Shown: piece by piece, positions 1-4,554 of the stretch
Layout: every line of letters begins with the position of its first letter
Numbering within the stretch: the first letter of the stretch is position 1
Assembly: GCA_021804185.1 (NCBI GenBank)
Contig: JAJZKL010000109.1
Coordinates: 1 to 5,356, forward strand
DNA length: 5,356 nucleotides
Source: Thermoplasmata archaeon
Lineage (GTDB): Archaea > Thermoplasmatota > Thermoplasmata > Thermoplasmatales > Thermoplasmataceae
Reading direction: 5' to 3'
Notes under the pieces: generated by a model
Database searches by the model: none
The model's input: only the letters and a program-made list of their open reading frames with translations
What the model was told of the DNA's origin: nothing
Position numbers and translations under genes: made by a program

Positions 1-538
1 CGGTGTAGTTGTAGGAGAATGCATCAAGTGCTGTGGCCCTGACGCATCCGGATGTAACCATGCCTGTTACCACTATTCCAGTCACTCCGATATAATTAAG
101 CATTGAAACGAGCGGGGTTCCAAAGAAAGCACTGGGTTTTGATTTTTCTATTACCGGCTCCCCCTTAATCGGAGCGATTTCACTGTAAATAGTGTTGTAG
201 TCTTCTCTCTGATCATCGGAAAGTGGAACACTCTTGTTGTTCCAGGCACCTCGGTGAAGCCTGTACACCCCCTGTTCTGCTGTCATATCTCTTGTGTAGA
301 AAACCGGTAGGCTGTTCCTTCGGAACAGGTCAAGCATTTTTGCGATATTTGATGCACAGGGCATCCCAGTTTTGCTGAATCCTGTTCTGAAACGGTCTGT
401 AACAAAGCCATTTGTCATATCCACAATAAGGAGGGCCGGCTTTTCTCCGAGAACTGGGTCACCAAATTCTCTGTTTCCTCTGTACCTTCCAAGTAAATTA
501 TCTATATCTTCCCTGGGGATAATATCCGGTATGTACAT
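1..538 (-). CDS. Isochorismatase-family cysteine hydrolase (N-carbamoylsarcosine amidase / maleamate amidohydrolase type), C-terminus cut by window edge
   Basis: 179 residues are visible and the frame stays open to base 1. The family's catalytic triad is present: Asp40 in LLIVDMTNGF, Lys132 in VIEKSKPSAFFGT, and the nucleophile Cys165 in VTSGCVRATALDAF. The roughly 35-residue N-terminal extension ending in FGDPVLGEKPALL is typical of the N-carbamoylsarcosine amidase / maleamate amidase (NicF-like) branch rather than true isochorismatases. About 30-60 C-terminal residues are probably missing. Family members hydrolyse C-N bonds of amides or ureido acids in the cytoplasm. The ATG at 538 is chosen because a TATA-like box is centred about 26 nt upstream and there is no SD, as expected for a leaderless transcript; an in-frame TTG lies two codons upstream. 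It is the last visible gene of the minus-strand cluster, 70 bp after the cupin. The substrate is unknown; maleamate or a carbamoyl compound is an inference from subfamily and context. Confidence 0.88.
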   Translation of the reverse strand, partial: MYIPDIIPREDIDNLLGRYRGNREFGDPVLGEKPALLIVDMTNGFVTDRFRTGFSKTGMPCASNIAKMLDLFRRNSLPVFYTRDMTAEQGVYRLHRGAWNNKSVPLSDDQREDYNTIYSEIAPIKGEPVIEKSKPSAFFGTPLVSMLNYIGVTGIVVTGMVTSGCVRATALDAFSYNYT

Positions 539-559
539 AATCAAAGTAAATGTTAAAAA

Positions 560-567
560 TAAATAAA
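560..567 (-). promoter_or_regulatory. Putative archaeal TATA box for the isochorismatase-family gene
   Basis: On the minus strand the sequence reads TTTATTTA, followed by more T. Its centre lies about 26 nt upstream of the ATG at 538, the spacing expected if transcription starts at the start codon. No SD precedes that ATG. The same T-rich run could also act as a terminator for the upstream cupin gene, so the hydrolase may be transcribed separately or by read-through. Confidence 0.5.
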
Positions 568-608
568 GAAGATCATTTTGATTTATTTGAAAAGTGTACA
601 TTGAGAAT

Positions 609-956
609 TTATTTAACTTTATATCTAACCTCGAAGGTTCTGCAACCATTTTCCGAAACCCATGGTCCATGGGGCATTCCGGGCGGCCTGCAGGCATACA
701 TTCCGGCGGTGAATCTCTTTCCCAGAGTGGTATCGAAGAATTCACCCTGAATTATGTAAACCTCCTCCCAGAAATCATGCCTCTGGATTCCGTTGGGTGT
801 GGTATCTGTCCCTGGTTCGAATATAAGTATTCGTGTGGCCACACCAGTCTCGGGATCGCTAGAGAGTATCCTTTCTTTCAAACCATTTACATTCCCTGCA
901 CATGGGGTTGCCTTAACACTGTCCACATCAAAAAATTCCATCTCCTTTTTTGGCAT
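609..956 (-). CDS. Small single-domain cupin protein (ChrR/cupin_7-like)
   Basis: A 115-aa protein that is essentially one cupin barrel. Motif 1 spans about residues 56-71, with His60, Glu64 and Gly71 at H-x3-E-x6-G spacing. Motif 2 spans about 85-97 (GMYACRPPGMPH), with His96. The first His of the usual H-x-H pair is Gln58, so the apparent metal ligands are Gln58/His60/Glu64/His96. The segment after motif 1 (GEFFDTTLGKRFTAG) and the trailing ENGCRTF resemble ChrR-type and small dioxygenase cupins. Cupins of this size are metal-dependent dioxygenases, isomerases or ligand sensors; nothing in the sequence decides which. In this cluster an oxygenase acting on the hydroxylated product is the most attractive idea, but this is inference. 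The ATG at 956 is preceded by an SD (GAGGTG) 8 nt upstream. The gene lies 34 bp after hpaB with no TATA between, so it is probably co-transcribed. Confidence 0.85.
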   Translation of the reverse strand: MPKKEMEFFDVDSVKATPCAGNVNGLKERILSSDPETGVATRILIFEPGTDTTPNGIQRHDFWEEVYIIQGEFFDTTLGKRFTAGMYACRPPGMPHGPWVSENGCRTFEVRYKVK

Positions 957-964
957 TGCATTTT

Positions 965-970
965 CACCTC
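965..970 (-). promoter_or_regulatory. Shine-Dalgarno site of the cupin gene
   Basis: The minus strand reads GAGGTG, 8 nt before the ATG at 956. A second ATG at 961-959 is out of frame, so the SD position fixes the start at 956. Its presence here, and absence at the promoter-proximal genes, supports an internal operon position. Confidence 0.7.
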
Positions 971-990
971 ATTTCAATCTGTTTTGAATA

Positions 991-2445
991 CTACTCCTCA
1001 ACTGTTGTTCCAATATCATATTTCTGCATGAATCTCTCAGCATCTTCGATTGCTGAATTGTAGTCAAAGTTTCTATACGCATACATCCTAGATACATAGG
1101 GGGCACCTGCATAGAACATCTCATACTGCAGATGCCTGCCTGCAAATTCAGATCCGATCACATCCCATACCAGCCTGAACAGCTTTACCCTATCAACAGT
1201 GCCTGATGATGAAGACCTCACATATTTGTCCATGTCTGCCCTGGTCTCTGGATTTTCCAGTTCCCTTATAGAAGAGGGAAGCTGCAGGACGCCCGCACCA
1301 GAAAGTTCCTTCAGTATTCCAACAGCTCTTGGGTAAATTTCAGCCTGCAGCCCCATTGGACCATAGAGGAAGCGTGGGTTTGGCACAAAAGAGCCATATT
1401 CTTTCATTGAGCCAGACGATTCTGAGGCCAGGCACATCCCCTCCACCATTGAGGCTATGGAAGCAAGCTCACCCAGCCTTTCAAGGACGCCCTGTATCCT
1501 ATCTGTGCCGTTCATTCTGGCAACTTTTGCAGCAAGGCCAGCTATGAATCGAAGCTTGACAGATAACCTGATCTGTGCCTGGTTGTTTCCATAAATATGA
1601 GCCGGGGTTTCAAAGAACTGTGACTGAAGAAGTTTGACATCCCTGAACACAAAAACATCGCTCCAAGGGATGAAGACATCATCAAAGACTACAATAGCAT
1701 CGCTTTCGTCAAACCTTGTGGACATTGGATAGTCAAATACACTAGACCGATCAAAGCCATAGGGTGGACGGCAGTATAGCTTGAGCCCTCTAGCACTCAT
1801 TGGAACAACAAAAGAGAGAGCATAGTCTTCGTCACCTTCCCCAAGAGGTGGAATACAGCTGACAAATAGTTCATCCGCAACAGCAGCGCCAGTTCCAAGC
1901 ATTTGGGAACCACGCACTACAATTCCGTCATCTCTCTCCTCCACGAGAGATACCTGAATATGTGTATCAGGCAATTCATGAGCTTTCTTTGATCTGTCCA
2001 CCTGGGGAGGGATAATGGAATAGGAAAGGTACAGGTCACTATCGACAAGTCTCCTGTAGTGCTTCAATACATTTTTGCTGAATTTCATTTTTCCTCTGTC
2101 GAAAACTGCAGGATTTGCCGCGAAACCGGCGAAGAAACTTCCCACATGGTCAGGGCTTCTCCCCACAAAACCCATGGAAATCTCAGCCCACTTTGCAATG
2201 GCTATGTGCCTTTCATTCAGTTCACTCAGGTTGCCGGGAATCATAAAGGTCTTATTTCCGAAAGTACCCCAGGATGTTTTGAACTGCATCTGGTTTTCAG
2301 GGTTATATGCAAAATCGTACATCTCCTTCAGTGTGCCTATTATTCCTTTGAAGTATCTGGATTTCCGGACATCTGAAACCACTTCACCATTTATATAAAC
2401 CTGCCTTCTGCCCAGGGAATCGGCATAATCAGTTCCAGTTCTCAT
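991..2445 (-). CDS. hpaB: HpaB-family FADH2-dependent aromatic monooxygenase, oxygenase component (4-hydroxyphenylacetate 3-monooxygenase-like)
   Basis: A 484-aa protein of normal length for the HpaB family, which uses reduced FAD from a partner reductase to hydroxylate phenolic rings ortho to the OH. Family landmarks are the N-terminal RTGTDYADSLGRR with YINGEVVSDV, GRSPDH at 95-100, PQVDRSK at 147-153, IVVRGSQMLGTGAAVADE, IVVFDDVFIPWSDVF at 251-265, and a C-terminal LFRLVWDV...FAGR...YEMFYAGAP at about 422-449. The Arg of the substrate site is kept (Arg96). The following Tyr of the usual GRSPDY is His100, and the His of the usual T-H-A-L-x-x-PQV is Tyr142. The Cys/His ligands of the related 4-hydroxybutyryl-CoA dehydratases are not evident. 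The ATG overlaps the DUF2848 stop (ATGA) and has a strong SD. The flavin reductase two genes upstream is the likely partner. The family call is firm; the substrate is unknown and may not be 4-hydroxyphenylacetate. Confidence 0.93.
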   Translation of the reverse strand: MRTGTDYADSLGRRQVYINGEVVSDVRKSRYFKGIIGTLKEMYDFAYNPENQMQFKTSWGTFGNKTFMIPGNLSELNERHIAIAKWAEISMGFVGRSPDHVGSFFAGFAANPAVFDRGKMKFSKNVLKHYRRLVDSDLYLSYSIIPPQVDRSKKAHELPDTHIQVSLVEERDDGIVVRGSQMLGTGAAVADELFVSCIPPLGEGDEDYALSFVVPMSARGLKLYCRPPYGFDRSSVFDYPMSTRFDESDAIVVFDDVFIPWSDVFVFRDVKLLQSQFFETPAHIYGNNQAQIRLSVKLRFIAGLAAKVARMNGTDRIQGVLERLGELASIASMVEGMCLASESSGSMKEYGSFVPNPRFLYGPMGLQAEIYPRAVGILKELSGAGVLQLPSSIRELENPETRADMDKYVRSSSSGTVDRVKLFRLVWDVIGSEFAGRHLQYEMFYAGAPYVSRMYAYRNFDYNSAIEDAERFMQKYDIGTTVEE

Positions 2446-3146
2446 TGATCCTCGACCTCCACTTTATATTCAAGGTCAAGAGAAAACTTTGAGTCATTAT
2501 GGATCATCGATCCCCGGAAGCCATCAGAAAATACGAATTTCCCATCCAGAATAGGAACTGTGCCTAGAAACATAACCAGATTCTCAGGCACCGATCCCCT
2601 ATCTTTCTGCAAAAGGGCAGCCAGTTTCAGAGGCTGAATCAGATCTGTCACCATCCCTTTCTGGTAGCTTTTCCAGGCCCCATTCTGATAGGTATCAGAA
2701 CCAATGGAAATGTGATCCCAGAATCTAACAGCATCCTCCAGTGGATAGGCAGCACTGGAGATGGGTTTAGGACAGGAGGCCTTGCTTTCCGCTATGCTCT
2801 TCTTTTCAATCTCCCTGTCAGTGTGGTCGCTTCCAAGGGTGATGTAATATGACCCATTTGAGATGAGCAATACTGGTTCTATCTCCCCTGAAGTCTTTTT
2901 TCCTTTGACCTTTATTGTGGCGCTCTGAGATGCCAGGCCAGACGGAATTGGGTAAAAAGTTGGGACTCTGTCGGGGACTTCAATTCCCTGTTCCCTCAAT
3001 TCCTGAAGATGCTTCTCCACACCCTCTCTATTTGATCCAGTAAATCCGGCGATTATGAGCGTATAATTATCAAGGGCAAGTGATTCAGCCCTTCCATTAA
3101 CTTTGAAACTCAGTTTGCTCGTAAAATCACTTCCCTGTGCTGGCAA
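2442..3146 (-). CDS. DUF2848 family protein, possible FAH-fold hydrolase
   Basis: A 234-aa protein matching the DUF2848 family as I remember it: LSFKVNG near the start, LIIAGFTGSNREGVEKHLQEL at 30-50, SGEIEPVLL at 86-94, the signature GSDHTDREIE at 105-114, SKASCPKP at 121-128, and MFLGT at 192-196. The family has no established function. The order E-x-E (Glu88/Glu90), D-x-x-D-R (Asp107/Asp110/Arg111), Lys122, late GT resembles the metal and active-site layout of fumarylacetoacetate-hydrolase-type enzymes. A C-C or C-N bond hydrolase is therefore possible, as inference only. The gene sits between flavin reductase and hpaB, overlapping the former by 20 bp and the latter by 4 bp, which implies tight co-expression. 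The start is TTG at 3146 with AGAGGA just upstream (short 3-nt gap). No in-frame ATG exists near the N-terminus, and the conserved part begins at about residue 11, so a slightly different start is possible. Confidence 0.85.
   Translation of the reverse strand: MPAQGSDFTSKLSFKVNGRAESLALDNYTLIIAGFTGSNREGVEKHLQELREQGIEVPDRVPTFYPIPSGLASQSATIKVKGKKTSGEIEPVLLISNGSYYITLGSDHTDREIEKKSIAESKASCPKPISSAAYPLEDAVRFWDHISIGSDTYQNGAWKSYQKGMVTDLIQPLKLAALLQKDRGSVPENLVMFLGTVPILDGKFVFSDGFRGSMIHNDSKFSLDLEYKVEVEDQ
2455..2460 (-). promoter_or_regulatory. Shine-Dalgarno site of hpaB
   Basis: The minus strand reads GGAGGT, 9 nt before the ATG at 2445, with a second weaker GAGG 4 nt before it. The site lies inside the end of the DUF2848 gene, consistent with translational coupling through the ATGA overlap. 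Confidence 0.7.
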
Positions 3147-3612
3147 ATTTCCTCTGGTAATAGACCATGGATGTATTCTGATTATGAATTGCGCTGGATG
3201 TCACTTTCCCTATTATCATTGTATGATCTGCAATCTCCTCTTTCATGAATAGATCACATTCAATTCTCCCGATGGATTCATTGAGATAGGCAATCCCATC
3301 AGAGGTGGAAGACTTGCTGAATTTCATAAACTTCTCATCATCTCCGTCCCTGGAGAAACCAACTGCTGCATCTTCCTGTGTCCCGCTTAGAAGGCTAACC
3401 ACAAATTTCCCGCTCTTTCCTATTGCTTCCAGTGTCCTGCTCCCATTGATTATGAAAACCGCAACGAGTGGCGGATTCATAGAGACCGTTGTAAAGGAAT
3501 TCATTGTTGCACCGAAGTCCCTTCCATTCAAGGTTGTCGATACTACAGTAACGCCGGTAGGATATCTTCTCAATAATTCTCTGTAATCACCTTCAGAAAA
3601 TGAACTCCCCAT
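3127..3612 (-). CDS. hpaC: Flavin reductase (HpaC-like), reductase component of the two-component monooxygenase
   Basis: A 161-aa single-domain protein of the Flavin_Reduct family, normal in length for HpaC. Landmarks in order are RRYPTGVTVVST (15-26), FGATMNSFTTVSMNPPLVAVFI (33-54, the FMN/FAD-binding strand-loop), SRTLEAI, SGKFVVSLLSG with QEDAA (67-83), FS, and ADHTMIIGKV (128-137; the usual GDH has Ala in place of Gly but keeps His130), ending in YYQRKF. The family reduces free flavin with NAD(P)H and hands it by diffusion to the oxygenase; here the clear recipient is HpaB, encoded two genes downstream. It is the first gene of the minus-strand operon. Its ATG at 3612 has no SD but a good TATA box and BRE at the right distance, so the mRNA is probably leaderless. 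Its 3' end overlaps the next gene by 20 bp. The symbol is by family and context, not proven substrate. Confidence 0.92.
   Translation of the reverse strand: MGSSFSEGDYRELLRRYPTGVTVVSTTLNGRDFGATMNSFTTVSMNPPLVAVFIINGSRTLEAIGKSGKFVVSLLSGTQEDAAVGFSRDGDDEKFMKFSKSSTSDGIAYLNESIGRIECDLFMKEEIADHTMIIGKVTSSAIHNQNTSMVYYQRKFASTGK
3150..3155 (-). promoter_or_regulatory. Probable Shine-Dalgarno site of the DUF2848 gene (TTG start)
   Basis: The minus strand reads AGAGGA, 3 nt before TTG at 3146, within the last codons of the flavin reductase gene. The spacing is short, so this supports but does not prove the TTG start. Confidence 0.45.
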
Positions 3613-3632
3613 AGTGGAGAAATACAGTTACG

Positions 3633-3644
3633 TATAAAGGTTTT
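3633..3644 (-). promoter_or_regulatory. Promoter (BRE + TATA box) of the flavin reductase/hpaB operon
   Basis: The minus strand reads AAAACC followed directly by TTTATA, matching an archaeal BRE/TATA pair. The TATA centre (about 3635) is about 24 nt upstream of the ATG at 3612, so transcription should begin at or within a few bases of the start codon. Confidence 0.7.
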
Positions 3645-3651
3645 ATTTTCC

Positions 3652-3673
3652 AATTGAATTATTGGTATCAATT
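3652..3673. repeat. Inverted repeat upstream of the hpaC promoter
   Basis: AATTGA and TCAATT arms are separated by 10 bp. It lies just upstream of the hpaC BRE, a position where archaeal activators bind. The arms are short and AT-rich, so chance occurrence is possible. Confidence 0.35.
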
Positions 3674-3727
3674 TATCTTCTATAAGTCAAAACTAATAGT
3701 CGCTTAATAAATACAATTTTTCCTAAG

Positions 3728-3741
3728 AAATAACGTTATTT
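3728..3741. repeat. Perfect 14-bp palindrome, candidate operator
   Basis: AAATAACGTTATTT is fully self-complementary. It lies between the two divergent promoters, roughly 90 bp from the hpaC TATA box and 110 bp from that of the ACT/HTH gene. Dimeric HTH regulators commonly bind such sites; binding here is inferred. Confidence 0.45.
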
Positions 3742-3831
3742 TCCAACAATTAGGGCATGAATTTTTTAATCTACAACTTCAGTCAGTTCATTTCATTTGT
3801 GGTTTAGTTAATTCAGAAATCTACAATCTAT

Positions 3832-3846
3832 ATCATAAAACATGAT
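3832..3846. promoter_or_regulatory. Inverted repeat ATCAT-N5-ATGAT abutting the ACT/HTH gene TATA box
   Basis: A 15-bp inverted repeat ends one base before the TATA box at 3848-3853 and covers the BRE position. The right half extends into CATGATTTT (3841-3849), which recurs 19 bp downstream (3860-3868) between the TATA box and the start codon. The layout suits autoregulation of this promoter. Confidence 0.4.
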
Positions 3847-3847
3847 T

Positions 3848-3853
3848 TTTATA
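3848..3853 (+). promoter_or_regulatory. TATA box of the ACT/HTH gene
   Basis: TTTATA within a run reading TTTTTATACC. Its centre is about 23-24 nt upstream of the ATG at 3874, and there is no SD before that ATG, again pointing to a leaderless transcript. Confidence 0.65.
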
Positions 3854-3873
3854 CCATTTCATGATTTTCCTTA

Positions 3874-4446
3874 ATGAATAAAATTAATGATGCCGTCTCA
3901 CTCATTGTTGAAAACAACCCGATTCATGCTCTGATGGTTAAGAGCGGAGTCTGTAACAATACAAGCCTCGCGAGAAGGATAAAACCAAGTGTTGACGCAA
4001 TGCTTGGAAAGGATGTCAAGCTGAATTCCATAGTGAAGGCTATTTCTGGACTGAAACCCGATGAAAGCTGGGACAGGCAACTGGAATTCCTCAGGAGCTC
4101 AAACCTGACACTTGAATACAGGCATTCCGAAAGGGAAGGTGATGTGGAAAGCCTGAAGCTTGACAACTTTGTGCTGGGATACAGGGATATGGGGCATATA
4201 AGGATAGTTGAGAGGGATGTGGACGATGGGAATCTCGCCTGCATAAGGATAAGGCTCCCGGAGAACGCATCCGGCGTTCCCGGCCTATCGCTGTTTGTGG
4301 TGCAGTATCTGATGATCCAGAGGCATCCGGTTGACAGAATTTACCGCCTGGGAAGGGAGATAATGCTTATTTGCAGCACTGAAGAAGCCGAGGTAATACT
4401 CAGGCACCTGAGCAGATTGATGTTCAGCAGAGAACCGACCTCATAA
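3874..4446 (+). CDS. Probable regulator with HTH-like N-terminus and ACT-like C-terminus
   Basis: A 190-aa protein whose exact family I cannot name. Residues 8-57 (IVENNPIHALMVKSG, then NNTSLARRIKPSV and VKLNSIVKAI) follow the pattern of a small archaeal winged-HTH-like module in which a short N-[YNT]-[ST]-x-LAR-x-I motif recurs. Residues 121-183 look like an ACT fold: a strand (LACIRIRLP), a loop GVPGLS before a helix, then LMIQRHPVDRIYRLGREIMLIC and a last helix. ACT domains usually bind amino acids or other small metabolites. There is no signal peptide or membrane segment. The ATG at 3874 fits the TATA spacing. Lying between the monooxygenase operon and the UbiD gene, and divergent from the former, it is the obvious candidate for a local effector-responsive transcription factor, but DNA binding is not shown by the sequence alone. 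Confidence 0.72.
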   Translation: MNKINDAVSLIVENNPIHALMVKSGVCNNTSLARRIKPSVDAMLGKDVKLNSIVKAISGLKPDESWDRQLEFLRSSNLTLEYRHSEREGDVESLKLDNFVLGYRDMGHIRIVERDVDDGNLACIRIRLPENASGVPGLSLFVVQYLMIQRHPVDRIYRLGREIMLICSTEEAEVILRHLSRLMFSREPTS

Positions 4447-4473
4447 GGCTGCAATATTTAACTGTGTCATAGC

Positions 4474-4480
4474 TATATAA
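4474..4480 (+). promoter_or_regulatory. Possible distal TATA box in the gap before the UbiD-family gene
   Basis: TATATAA, with transcription expected near 4501. It would give the UbiD mRNA a leader of about 50 nt containing the 4523-4543 palindrome, as an alternative to the leaderless promoter. No SD precedes 4555, which makes the leaderless option more likely. Confidence 0.3.
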
Positions 4481-4522
4481 GGTAAATCATTTTAACCGAT
4501 TTGCTGAACATGTAGAATAAAA

Positions 4523-4543
4523 AAAACTAAATATCTTAGTTTT
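4523..4543. promoter_or_regulatory. Perfect 8-bp-arm palindrome over the UbiD-family gene TATA box, candidate operator
   Basis: AAAACTAA and TTAGTTTT arms are perfectly complementary around a 5-bp spacer, and the TATA-like box at 4528-4534 lies inside it. A protein bound here would block TBP. The left arm recurs as an identical 8-mer at 3689-3696 upstream of the flavin reductase operon. A terminator hairpin for the preceding gene is the main alternative. Confidence 0.55.
4528..4534 (+). promoter_or_regulatory. TATA box of the UbiD-family gene
   Basis: TAAATAT centred at 4531, about 24 nt upstream of the ATG at 4555. There is no SD before that ATG, consistent with a leaderless transcript. Confidence 0.55.
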
Positions 4544-4554
4544 CTTAATAAAAA

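Larger units (their letters stand above)
3613..3873. other. Divergent AT-rich intergenic regulatory region
   Basis: A 261-bp stretch without a credible gene. It separates the minus-strand operon from the plus-strand ACT/HTH gene and holds both promoters. Between them are a 6-bp-arm inverted repeat (3652-3673), an AAAACTAA box (3689-3696) shared with the ubiD-type promoter, a perfect 14-bp palindrome (3728-3741), a 9-mer repeated exactly 50 bp apart (3768 and 3818), an ATCAT-N5-ATGAT inverted repeat (3832-3846) and a CATGATTTT direct repeat (3841 and 3860). These are visible in the sequence; that any of them binds a regulator is inference. Confidence 0.7.

Noticed and set aside
594..1031. Plus-strand 145-aa open frame
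   Set aside because: It is a shadow of the cupin gene on the opposite strand. It has no recognisable domain, SD or promoter, while the minus frame shows clear cupin motifs.
2059..2398. Two overlapping plus-strand open frames of about 105 aa
   Set aside because: Both lie antisense to well-conserved hpaB sequence and look like no protein family.
991..2445. 4-hydroxybutyryl-CoA dehydratase, a relative of HpaB found in archaea
   Set aside because: The iron-sulfur cluster Cys/His ligands of that enzyme are not evident, and an adjacent flavin reductase argues for the monooxygenase.
3305..3586. Plus-strand 93-aa open frame
   Set aside because: Antisense shadow of the flavin reductase gene, with no start signals.
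1..3612. Rut-type pyrimidine ring-opening cluster (flavin monooxygenase, flavin reductase, isochorismatase-fold hydrolase)
   Set aside because: The oxygenase is HpaB-type rather than the luciferase-like RutA, and no other rut genes are visible. The resemblance is in gene types only.
4501..4515. Five-codon TTG-CTG-AAC-ATG-TAG frame about 24 nt after a TATA-like box
   Set aside because: Too short to be a supported gene. The spacing is suggestive of a transcription start but could be chance; kept only as a possible distal promoter.
4523..4543. Intrinsic terminator of the ACT/HTH gene
   Set aside because: The stem is AT-rich with only a short T run, and it lies over a TATA box at the right distance from the next start. 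A terminator remains possible but is the weaker reading.
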